A DNA stretch of 64,000 nt from positions 1-64,000 of the forward strand of contig JAKZAN010000007.1 of assembly GCA_023053545.1 (NCBI GenBank). The letters run 5' to 3'. The notes under the pieces were generated by a model, which saw nothing but the letters and a program-made list of their open reading frames with translations, was not told where the DNA came from and did not search any database. Shown piece by piece: positions 50,741-60,620 of the stretch; positions within the stretch are counted from its first letter, which is position 1; each line of letters begins with the position of its first letter. A program made the translations under genes and the position numbers. This DNA is from Lepidurus packardi (Eukaryota > Arthropoda > Branchiopoda > Notostraca > Triopsidae).

Positions 50741-52077
50741 TTCCTCGAAATATTATTGAAATTACACTGAAATTTGCTTGTAATTTTACCTGAAATTTCC
50801 TCGAAATCTTATTGAAATTACACTGAAATTTCATTGAAATTTCGTTGAAATATGCTTGTGATTTTACCTGAAATTTCAATGAAATTTCCTTGAAATTTGC
50901 TTGTAATTTTACCTGAAATTTCCTCGAAATCTTATTGAAATTTCCTTGAAATTTGCTTGTAATTTTACCTGAAATTTCCTCGAAATCTTATTGAAATTAC
51001 ACTTAAATTTCATTGAAATTTCGTTGAAATATGCTTGTGATTTTACCTGAAATTTCAATGAAATTTCCTTGAAATTTGCTTGAAATTTTACTTGAAATTT
51101 TCTCGAAATATTATTGAAATTACACTGAAATTTGCTTGTAATTTTACCTGAAATTTCCTCGAAATCTTATTGAAATTACACTGAAATTTCATTGAAATTT
51201 CGTTGAAATATGCTTGTGATTTTACCTGAAATTTCAATGAAATTTCCTTGAAATTTGCTTGTAATTTTACCTGAAATTTCCTCGAAATCTTATTGAAATT
51301 TCACTGAAATTTCAATGAAATTTCGTTGAAATATGCTTGTAATTTTACCTGAAATTTCAATGAAATTTCATTGAAATTTGCTTGTAATTTTACCAGAAAT
51401 TTCCTCGAAATCTTATTGAAATTACACTGAAATTTCATTGAAATTTCGTTGAAATATGCTTGTGATTTTACCTGAAATTTCAATTAAATTTCCTTGAAAT
51501 TTGCTTGTAATTTTACCTAAAATTTCCCCTAAATCTTATTGAAATTACACTGAAATTTCATTGAAATTCCGTTGAAATATGCTTGTGATTTTACCTGAAA
51601 TTTCAATGAAATTTCCTTGAAATTTGCTTGTAATTTTACCTGAAATTTCCTCGAAATCTTATTGAAATTACACTGAAATTTCATTGAAATTTCGTTAAAA
51701 TATTCTTGAAAATATAATTGAAATTTCAATGAAATTTCCTTGAAATTTGCTTGTAATTTTACCTGAAATCTCCTCGAAATCTTATTGAAATTACACTGAA
51801 ATTTCATTGAAGTTTCGTTGAAATATGCTTGTAATTTTACCTGAAATTTCAATGAAATTTCCTTGAAATTTGCTTGTAATTTTACCTAAAATTTCCTCGA
51901 AATCTTATTGAAATTACACTGAAATTTCATTGAAATTCCGTTGAAATATGCTTGTAATTTTACCTGAAATTTCAATGAAATTTCCTTGAAATTTGCTTGT
52001 AATTTTACCTGAAATTTCCTCGAAATATTATTGAAATTACACTGAAATTTCATTGAAATTTCGTTGAAATATGCTTG

Positions 52078-54720
52078 TTATTTTACCTGAAATTTCAATG
52101 AAATTTCCTTGAAATTTGCTTGTAATTTTACCTGAAATTTCCTTGAAATTTCTTTGAAATTTGCTTGTAATTTTACATTAAATTTCCTCGAAATCTTGTT
52201 GAAATTACACTGAAATTTCATTGAAATTTCGTTGAAATATGCTTGTAATTTTACTTGAAATTTCAATGAAATTTCCTTGAAATTTGCTTGTAGTTTTAGC
52301 TGAAATTTTACCTGAAATTTCCTTGAAATTTCCTTGTAATTTTACGTGAAATTTCCTCGAAATCTTATTGAAATTACACTGAAATTTCATTGAAATTTCG
52401 TTGAAATATGCTTGTAATTTTACCTGAAATTTCCTCGAAATATTATTGAAATTACACTGAAATTTCATTAAAATTTCGTTGAAATATGCTTATTATTTTA
52501 CCTGAAATTTCAATGAAATTTCCTTGAAATTTGCTTGTAATTTTACCTGAAATTTCCTCGAAATATTATTGAAATTACACTGAAATTTCATTGAAATTTC
52601 GTTGAAATATGCTTGTGATTTTACCTGAAATTTCAATGAAATTTCCTTGAAATTTGCTTGTAATTTTACCTAAAATTTCCCGAAATCTTATTGAAATTAC
52701 ACTGAAATTTCATTGAAATTCCGTTGAAATATGCTTGTGATTTTACCTGAAATTTCAATGAAATTTCCTTGAAATTTGCTTGTAATTTTACCTGAAATTT
52801 CCTCGAAATCTTATTGAAATTATACTGAAATTTCATTGAAATTTCGTGAAAATATTCTTGAAAATATACCTGAAATTTCAATGAAATTTCCTTGAAATTT
52901 GCTTGTAATTTTACCTGAAATCTCCTCGAAATCTTATTGAAATTACACTGAAATTTCATTGAAGTTTCGTTGAAATATGCTTGTAATTTTACCTGAAATT
53001 TCAATGAAATTTCCTTGAAATTTGCTTGTAATTTTACCTAAAATTTTCTCGAAATCTTATTGAAATTACACTGAAATTTCATTGAAATTCCGTTGAAATA
53101 TGCTTGTAATTTTACCTGAAATTTCAATGAAATTTCCTTGAAATTTGCTTGTAATTTTACCTGAAATTTCCTCGAAATATTATTGAAATTACACTGAAAT
53201 TTCATTGAAATTTCGTTGAAATATGCTTGTGATTTTACCTGAAATTTCAATGAAATTTCCTTGAAATTTGCTTGTAATTTTACTTGAAATTTCCTTGAAA
53301 TTTCTTTGAAATTTGCTTGTAATTTTACATTAAATTTCCTCGAAATCTTGTTGAAATTACACTGAAATTTCATTGAAATTTCGTTGAAATATGCTTGTAA
53401 TTTTACCTGAAATTTCAATGAAATTTGCTTGTTATTTTACCTGAAATTTCCTCGAAATCTTATTGAAATTACACTGAAATTTCATTGAAATTTCGTTGAA
53501 ATATGCTTGTAATTTTACCTGAAATTTCAATGAAATTTCCTTGAAATTTGCTTGTAATTTTACCTGAAATTTCCTCGAAATCTTATTGAAATTACACTGA
53601 AATTTCATTGAAATTTCGTTGAAATATGCTTGTAATTTTACCAGAAATTTCCTCGAAATCTTATTGAAATTTCCTCGAAATCTTATTGAAATTACACTGA
53701 AATTTCATTGAAATTTCGTTGAAATATGCTTGTGATTTTACCTGAAATTTCAATGAAATTTCCTTGAAATTTGCTTGTAATTTTACCTGAAATTTCCTCG
53801 AAATCTTATTGAAATTACACTGAAATTTCATTGAAATTCCGTTGAAATATGCTTGTAATTTTACCTGAAATTTCAATGAAATTTCCTTGAAATTTGCTTG
53901 TAATTTTACCTAAAATTTCCCGAAATCTTATTGAAATTACACTGAAATTTCATTGAAATTCCGTTGAAATATGCTTGTGATTTTACCTGAAATTTCAATG
54001 AAATTTCCTTGAAATTTGCTTGTAATTTTACCTGAAATTTCCTCGAAATCTTATTGAAATTACACTGAAATTTCATTGAAATTTCGTTAAAATATTCTTG
54101 AAAATATAATTGAAATTTCAATGAAATTTCCTTGAAATTTGCTTGTAATTTTACCTAAAATTTCCTCGAAATCTTATTGAAATTACACTGAAATTTCATT
54201 GAAATTCCGTTGAAATATGCTTGTAATTTTACCTGAAATTTCAATGAAATTTCCTTGAAATTTGCTTGTAATTTTACCTGAAATTTCCTCGAAATATTAT
54301 TGAAATTACACTGAAATTTCATTGAAATTTCGTTGAAATATGCTTGCTATTTTACCTGAAATTTCAATGAAATTTCCTTGAAATTTGCTTGTAATTTTAC
54401 CTGAAATTTCCTTGAAATTTCTTTGAAATTTGCTTGTAATTTTACATTAAATTTCCTCGAAATCTTGTTGAAATTACACTGAAATTTCATTGAAATTTCG
54501 TTGAAATATGCTTGTAATTTTACTTGAAATTTCAATGAAATTTCCTTGAAATTTGCTTGTAGTTTTAGCTGAAATTTTACCTGAAATTTCCTTGAAATTT
54601 CCTTGTAATTTTACGTGAAATTTCCTCGAAATCTTATTGAAATTACACTGAAATTTCATTGAAATTTCGTTGAAATATGCTTGTAATTTTACCTGAAATT
54701 TCCTCGAAATATTATTGAAA
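52078..54720. repeat. Duplicated satellite segment, 2269-bp offset
   Basis: The words TTACATTAAATTTCC, TTGTAGTTTTAGCTG and TTACGTGAAATTTCC occur in the same order at about 52173, 52291 and 52345, and again 2269 bp later at about 54442, 54560 and 54614. The second copy abuts the right edge of the array. Confidence 0.75.
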
Positions 54721-54934
54721 TTTCCTTGAAATTTGCTTGTAATTTTACCTGAAATTTCCTCGAAATATTATTGAAATTACACTGAAATTTCATTGAAATT
54801 TCGTTGAAATATGCATGTGATTTTACCTGAAATTTCAATGAAATTTCCTTGAAATTTGCTTGTAATTTTACCTGAAATTTCCTCGAAATCTTATTGAAAT
54901 TACACTGAAATTTCATTGAAATTTCGTTGAAATA

Positions 54935-55116
54935 GTTCCCCAAGGTTCTCCCATCTCCCCGATACTCTTCCTCACCTATATCGATGGATCCTTGAAGGTT
55001 ATCAAACGGAAACGAATTAGTGCTCAACTATTTGCCGACGACCTATGCCTCGAAACGTCAGGTTCATCAAGCGAGAAAAATGTTGCCTTCTTAACCAAGA
55101 ATCTCTCAGCCCTAGA
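54935..55116 (+). pseudogene. Jockey/I-like LINE reverse transcriptase relic, left part
   Basis: The frame starts abruptly at the satellite boundary with VPQGSPISPIL (the RT motif after the palm), then YIDGSLKVIKRKR, then the catalytic box FADD at 55031-55042, and GSSSEKN. It is cut at 55116 by the second gypsy element. The same frame resumes at 59426 with KWGTRFRLEFSKDK. Everything upstream of the VPQG box (endonuclease, start of RT) is missing, so this is a 5'-truncated or rearranged copy. Confidence 0.85.
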
Positions 55117-55198
55117 TGTAGTATCGTAGCGGGGGAGATCGGGGGGATACTGAAATACATGAGTTGACTCTGAGCTCGTGTACAAGCAACACACAACA
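55117..55198 (+). repeat. 5' LTR (82 bp)
   Basis: Starts TGTAGTATCGTAGCG and ends AGCAACACACAACA. It contains a GGGGGAGATCGGGGGG G-rich stretch. It is very short for a Ty3/gypsy LTR. No AATAAA is present. Confidence 0.93.
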
Positions 55199-55200
55199 TT

Positions 55201-55217
55201 TGGCGACGAGGATAGTG
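55201..55217 (+). other. Primer-binding site
   Basis: TGGCGACGAGGATAGTG, 2 nt after the LTR and identical over 17 nt to the primer-binding site of the other gypsy element. It is probably primed by the same tRNA-Ser. Confidence 0.85.
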
Positions 55218-55265
55218 CAACAGGGAACAGTTCAACAAGCCCCAATTCAACAATTCAACAACACA

Positions 55266-56325
55266 ATGAATTTCACACCGATGGAAACATTTAAAATATG
55301 AAGGGGAAATAACAACTCTAGGCACGAGGTGGAGAGAGTGGGTAAAAAGATTTGAAAACTTCTTGGTGGTATTTGACATTACAGGCAAAGCGAGAAAACT
55401 GGCAACCCTATTTCACTATGCTGGTGAAAAAGTCCACAGCGTGTATGACAAGCTGGATGTGAAACCGGCTGAAGGAGAAGACGTGTACACAGCTGCAAAA
55501 CGTGTGTTAACGCACCATTTCAACCCGAAGGAAAATGTGACGTACAACGGATACCTGTTTAGAAACGTTAGACAGCAAACACATGAAACGTTGGATGAGC
55601 TGCACACCCGATTGAACCAGCTAGCAAAGGGATGCCATTTCTTGAACAAAGAAGAAGAAATAAAAGCACAAATCATACTATCATGCAGATCTCAGAAGCT
55701 AAAAATGGAAGCGTTAACAAACCCAGACTGGTCGCTGCAAACATTATTGGAAAAAGGGAACACCTATGAATTGGTACGCAAGCACCTGAAGGAAATGGAA
55801 GGCGTGGCGGAAGAAGAAGAAGTTCAAGTCAACCGACTCAAGGCAGCAAAGACTCAACACTCGAGCCAGAAACAGAATAAGAAGTCATGCAAGTTCTGCG
55901 GGAAAGCATGGCATGCCAAACTTCAAGATTGTCCAACCAGGGAAGTGAAGTGCCGAAAATGTGGCAAGACAGGCCATTTCCACCGAGTATGTCTAAGCAA
56001 GAAGCAGGTTGTCCAAAACATCCAGCCTCTGCAAGAAACGGAAGATAGCTCTAGTGTCACAGAGTTTGTAAGTACAAATTTTAATAGGAGAGCCAAGCAA
56101 CCAATAGTATATGCAAGACTTCGAGATAGGAATATTAAGGTCTTAATAGACACAGGGGCATCTGTAACTATAATCGATGCACAAGCACATGAAAAAATAG
56201 GCAGTCCAAAGTTGAAGAAGACTGCAAAGAAAATTTTTCCCTACAAAATAGAGGAACCATTGAGATTAAAAGGAAAATTCAAGACACCAATAGCAGTAAA
56301 AAAAAAGCTAAAAGAACAACGTTAG
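55266..56325 (+). pseudogene. gag: Gag-protease of the degenerate gypsy element
   Basis: The probable start ATG at 55266 is followed after eleven codons by TGA, while the gag body is open in another frame from about 55276, so a small indel separates start and body. The body contains LFHYAGEKVHSVYDKLD, then two zinc knuckles, CX2CX4HX5C (CKFCGKAWH) and CX2CX4HX4C (CRKCGKTGH). In the same frame follows an aspartic protease with IDTGAS (Asp codon 56149-56151). This differs from the intact element, where protease is in a different frame from gag. The frame ends at TAG 56323-56325, just after a run of nine A (56298-56306). The rest of the protease continues in the -1 frame. The protein would be a truncated structural polyprotein. 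Confidence 0.85.
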
Positions 56326-56899
56326 AAACGATATATGTGATTGAGGGAAAAGGAAACTGTTTGTTAAATTACCGAACAGCAGTAGCTTTAGAATTGGTGC
56401 AGTTTTCAGACCAGGTCGAACACGAAGTGATTAGAGCAGTAGGAGAACAAGCAACCCCAATAGGCAAATACACAGGGCTAAAAGTGAAGTTGCATATTGA
56501 CCCAGCAATAAAGGCTGTAGCATTGCCTCATAGACGAGTACCTTTCCATCAAAGAGCGTTAGTAGAAAAAGAGGTAGAACGTTTAGAAAAATTAGATATT
56601 ATTGAGAAAATAGAAGGACCTACACCATGGGTATCTCCGATTGTGATTGTTCCAAAAAACGATATGAATGAAATCCGATTGTGTGTGGACATGCGGTTAC
56701 CCAACCAGGCCATTAAGAGAGAGAGACATGTAATCCCCACAGTGGAAGATATACTGGCGGATGTCAACGGTTCGAGAGTTTTCAGTGTACTGGACTTGAA
56801 TCAGGCATATCATCAAGTAGAACTAGACGAAGAATCCAGATACATAACTACTTTTACAACGCATGTGGGGTTAAGGCTATACAAACGCTTGTTTTTGGG
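56307..56899 (+). pseudogene. pol: Pol part 1: end of protease and N-terminal reverse transcriptase
   Basis: The -1 frame relative to gag, opening across the A9 run. It includes the protease end (YVIEGKGNCLL), the linker GKYTGLKVKLHIDPAIKAV, then RT motifs LPHRRVPFHQR, EIRLCVDMRLPNQAI and FSVLDLNQAYHQVEL with the first catalytic Asp. It closes at a TAA (56901-56903), because a one-base change near 56888-56899 shifts the frame inside the conserved KRL...FG box. Homology continues in the next frame with VTSAAEIF. The break falls inside the RT core, so no functional reverse transcriptase can be made. Confidence 0.85.
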
Positions 56900-57244
56900 G
56901 TAACATCGGCGGCGGAAATTTTCCATAACATTATTCGAGAACTACTGCAAGGAATACCAGGGGTAATGAACACGGCGGATGATATTTTGGTACATGCAAG
57001 AGATCGGAAAGAGCACGACTTGCGCTATCAAGAGGTATTAAAACGGCATTAAAACGGCAAAGAGGTATTAAAAGAAAAGAATCTGACAATAAACGAAAGG
57101 AAGAAAAGAATAGCGGAAAAGAAAGTAAAATTCTACGGGCTGATAATCGGAGAAGCAGGTGTCGAGCCGGACCATAGCAAAGTTCAAGCAATCAAGGAAT
57201 TTGCACGTCCAACTTCAAAAGCGGAAGTAAGAAGTTTCCTGGGG
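56900..57244 (+). pseudogene. pol: Pol part 2: reverse transcriptase palm and thumb
   Basis: Homology continues with VTSAAEIFHNII, then the palm box TADD (Asp codons 56978-56983) and RDRKEHDLRYQEVLKR. A short local duplication (ATTAAAACGGC twice, then GAGGTATTAAA again, about 57032-57070) adds 30 bp and brings an in-frame TAA at 57050-57052. After it the same frame runs on through KFYGLIIGEAGVEPDH and SFLGM into RNase H. The catalytic YxDD equivalent is TADD, where the intact element has ISDD. Confidence 0.8.
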
Positions 57245-59125
57245 ATGACAACCTGGTGCACCCGGTTTATCCCCGCACATGCTGACATATCGGAACCTTT
57301 ACGCAATCTCATAGCGGAGAAGAAAACGCCAGTCTTCAGCTGGACCGAGGAGCGCGAACAAGCTTTTAAAGACCTAAAGATGGCATTATCTAATGCAAAG
57401 CAACTAGCATTGTTCAACCCCCAATGGAAAACCAATCTATTGGTGGATGCAAGCCCCATTGGACTGGGAGCCGTATTAACGCAAACGAATGCACAAGGAC
57501 AGATTACGGTGATAGGTTTTGCTAGTAAGGCCCTAAACGACATGGAGCAGAGATACTCCCAACTGGAAAGAGAGGCTCTGGCAATAATATGGGCATGTGA
57601 ACATTTTAAAATCTATGTACTGGGCACCCATTTTATAGTAACAACGGATCATAAGCCGCTCCTAAGTATATTTAACAAACCAACAGCCAAGCTACCAGCC
57701 AGACTAGAAAGGTGGATGTTAAGAAAACAGCCGTTTGACTTTACACTAACTTACCAACCGGGAAGTCAAAACGCAGCCGATTTTCTATCAAGAAACCCCG
57801 CCAAAACGTCCCAAACCAAGCAGGGTATCATCGGGGAGGAATACGTCAACTTTATAACTACCCACACGATACCCGCCCCACTGTCCAGGGAACAAATCTC
57901 AAAAGAAACACAAAAAGACCACATATTGATGACCGTAATTCAAGCACTGAGAAAAGGAAAAAGATATGAGCTTCGAGATAACATGTCAAAACCATACAAA
58001 CAAATATTCGACGAACTCACCATCACGAAAGACAACATTGTGTTGCGGGGGTCAAGAATTTGCATCCCGCGAAACTTACCTCAAAGTGTACTTCAGCAAG
58101 CGCACGAGGGACACTTAGGTATATGCAAAACAAAACAGCTACTACGAACAAATTTGTGGTTTCCGAAAATGGACCAGCAAACCGAAGAGATGGTAAAACA
58201 ATGTATCCCTTGCTTAGCCGCCACCTAAACCCCTTCACGGGGACCATTACAGATGTCCAAGCTACCTAACAGGCCATGGCAAGAACTTAATCTTGATTTC
58301 CTCAGTTTACCATCAAGAGAAGAGTTATTGGTTGTAGTAGATAGCTTTTCGCGGTTTCTGGAAGTGGAATTCGTCCGTACCACATCCCATAGTCAAGTAC
58401 TACCAAAATTAGAACGAATATTATCAACGTTCGGGATTCCCGAGAAGATAAAAACGGACAACGGACCCCCTTTCAATGGTCAAGAATTTGAAGAACTCTG
58501 TAAGCGATTAGGAATCCGCCATCAAAAGATAACCCCCATGTGGCCCGAAGCCAACGGACTAGTAGAGCATTTTATGCGAACTTTGGGAAAGGTGGTCAGA
58601 ACGAGCACTATAGAACACAAGAACTTTAGGTCGGAATTGAAAAAATTTCTCCGCAACTATAGAACGACTCCTCATCCAGCTGTAGGAAGGGCGCCAGCGG
58701 ATCTGCTCTTCAGGAAGAGTTATCGAAATCTATTACCGGACCTAAAACACCACAACGACAGATACTCGCAGATGAGAAAAGAGTACGAAGACAAAAAACG
58801 CCGTGTTCGAGAACACACATTTAAGCCAGGGGACACGGTGATTGTAATGAAAGATAAGAAAATGCTGCGAAAAGCAGAGAGCAGGTATGAACTGGAACCC
58901 CTAACGATAGTGGAAATAAAGAACTCCATGGTAACGCCGAGAGGACGTGACAGCCGGTCAGTCTCCAGAAACGCCTTGTTCTTCAAGGCAGTACCGGAAA
59001 TGGTGAAAGAACCGGAAATGATACAAGAAAGTCAAGCAGAGAATGATGTCAGGGAAGAGGGACCAACCAAACTAAGGCGCAGCGCTAGAATCCAAGAAAA
59101 AAAAGGAGGCGCAGCATCGCGATGA
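57245..59125 (+). pseudogene. pol: Pol part 3: RNase H and integrase
   Basis: The same frame as part 2. It carries RNase H (LLVDASPIGLGAVL, YSQLEREALAIIWACEHF, TTDHKPL), then the integrase zinc site beginning AHEGHLGICKTKQ and ending CIPC. An in-frame TAA at 58226-58228 interrupts the link between the zinc domain and the catalytic core, with no length change relative to the other element. The core keeps its three acidic residues (LNLDFL, KTDNGPPF, GLVEHFM), and a GPY/F-like end with FKPGDTVIVMKDKKMLRK follows. The tail is rich in charged residues and stops at 59123-59125. Because of the stop it is a pseudogene, though each half looks well conserved. Confidence 0.88.
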
Positions 59126-59322
59126 TGAATGATTATATTAAAATAGCCTATTTTCCTTGTTCTATTTACAGGAGGATGATGAGTGAGAAGAACAACGAAG
59201 CGGAGAGCAGCGCTGGTTCAGAGGAATAATTAATGATGCTAGGAGTATAAGAACTCTAGCTGGTGGTGGGAACGTAGAAGTTTGTCTCTGGTTTTTTTTA
59301 TGTTATTCTTTTTTTATTTGGT
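59126..59322 (+). other. 3' untranslated region of degenerate gypsy element
   Basis: AT-rich stretch with T-runs near 59290-59318, and no open frame of note. Confidence 0.65.
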
Positions 59323-59338
59323 GAAAAAGGGGAAGAGA
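59323..59338 (+). other. Polypurine tract
   Basis: GAAAAAGGGGAAGAGA, immediately upstream of the 3' LTR. Confidence 0.9.
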
Positions 59339-59420
59339 TGTAGTATCGTAGCGGGGGAGATCGGGGGGATACTGAAATACAGGAGTTGACTCTGAGCTCG
59401 TGTACAAGCAACACACAACA
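59339..59420 (+). repeat. 3' LTR (82 bp)
   Basis: Matches the 5' LTR except G at 59382 (T at 55160). It is followed by the target duplication CTAGA and then the interrupted LINE frame. Confidence 0.93.
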
Positions 59421-59425
59421 CTAGA

Positions 59426-60620
59426 GAAGTGGGGAACTAGATTTCGGCTGGAGTTTTCCAAAGATAAAACTGAGATTATCCATTTCACAAGAAAACGATC
59501 TAGCGAAGAGGCTCCATTAGTCTGAGGAACAACAAGAATTCAACCCAAGAGTTCTTTGAGATACCTGGGTTTGACCTACGACTCCCAACTACTTTGGACT
59601 AAGCATAGAGCCATTCTTGCAGCTCAAAGCAACCATATTTTGCTAAGGATTCAAAAACTAATGAGAGTTAGCAAGTCCATGAACTGCTCCCAAGTACGGA
59701 ATCTTTTCCAGGCGACAATCACTTCAAAACTACGTTACGGATATCCGGCATGGTGCAATGTCTCTTCATCTAAGTTACGTCCAATCATCCAAATATTCAG
59801 ACGAGGACTACTAACTATAACAGGTGCCCTGCACACGACACCAGCAATAGCCTTGGATGTCGAGACCGGTCTTCCACCCCTTACCCTACTCTTAGATGCT
59901 GCACTCCTACGATATTATGCATCCAGGCATTGGTGCAATTGGCCAACACCAACGGATATTGCAAGACACAAAACCTACACCTCTTGTACCGTAAGAGCGA
60001 GAGCCCTGGCCCTGGTCGCTTGGAAAAATCCACCCACATGCCTATCAGAAGCCCGGAAATGGATCGAAGAATCGATGATGGAGGCGTGGAAGAACCGGTG
60101 GATAGCAAATAAAAGCCCCATAAAAGATCTACATATCACCCCCTCCCAACGAGGGATAGTCGATAGTATCATCTCCAAGATAGTATCATCTCCAAGATTA
60201 TTCAAATTCGGACAACACACTACCCAACAAAATCCTACCTAAAGCGCATCGGCAAAGTGGAATTGGAGTCATGTTCCTGTCGCGAACAATCAAACCAAGA
60301 TCTCAGACACCTTATTTTCCACTGCCGTAACCTGAACAAGAAGAGAGCAATCCTGTTGAGGAAACTGAGCACACTTCGTCTGCACTTCAACTCACAAGAA
60401 CTCCTCAGCAACCAACAAATCTATACAGCACTAGTCACATATATGGAGAAAGCAGTCAAGATGTAAACTAACTCCCTTACCATCTTATCCATATACATGT
60501 GAACAAACACTTTTTTTTTACTGGTACTGTAGTTAACTGTCTGCTTTTTAGTAAAAACTGTAAGTAGAATAGAAGCCAGCAACAGGCGTAAGCCTACGGG
60601 GCCACCTTCAATAAAAAAGG
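59426..60620 (+). pseudogene. Jockey/I-like LINE reverse transcriptase relic, right part and 3' UTR
   Basis: This continues the frame cut at 55116. KWGTRFRLEFSKDKTEIIHF follows on, then an in-frame TGA at 59523-59525, then RYLGLTYDSQLLWTKH and the thumb-like LRYGYPAWCN, RGLLTITGALHTTP and LPPLTLLLDAALLRYYASRHW. A 17-bp tandem duplication (ATAGTATCATCTCCAAG twice, about 60162-60198) shifts the frame. In the new frame follow THYPTKSYLKRIGK and a terminal zinc-finger-like motif with CSC...HLIFHC, ending at the TAA-type stop region near 60466. A 3' UTR with CAATAAAAAA (about 60610-60620) ends the copy. No RNase H domain is seen between thumb and zinc motif, which favours Jockey-like over I-like. 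The copy is dead. Confidence 0.82.

Larger units (their letters stand above)
41970..54933. repeat. Satellite block 4
   Basis: About 13 kb of the same satellite. Region-specific variants include GCTTGTGATTTTACC, AATTTCCCGAAATC (a word missing two bases), GTTAAAATATTCTTGAAA, GCTTGAAATTTTACTTG and, near the right end, TTACATTAAATTTCC. The block ends at 54933 against a LINE relic, with no satellite on the far side. No gene is seen. Confidence 0.97.
55117..59420 (+). mobile_element. Degenerate Ty3/gypsy (Mag-like) retrotransposon with 82-bp LTRs
   Basis: A 4304-bp element inserted in a LINE reverse transcriptase relic, flanked by the 5-bp duplication CTAGA (55112-55116 and 59421-59425). The LTRs are only 82 bp (TGTAGTATCG ... 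CACACAACA) and differ at one position (T at 55160, G at 59382). Primer-binding site, polypurine tract, gag, protease, RT, RNase H and integrase are all present in order, but the reading frame is broken in at least five places. Gag and Pol closely resemble those of the element at 13506-18228, so the two are members of one clade but clearly different families. No envelope gene is seen. Confidence 0.95.

Noticed and set aside
56298..56306. A9 run forming A AAA AAG at the gag/pol frame change of the second gypsy element, a possible programmed -1 frameshift site
   Set aside because: It lies in the middle of the protease domain rather than between domains, and the element has several other indels, so a homopolymer indel is likelier. 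Copies of the family would settle it.
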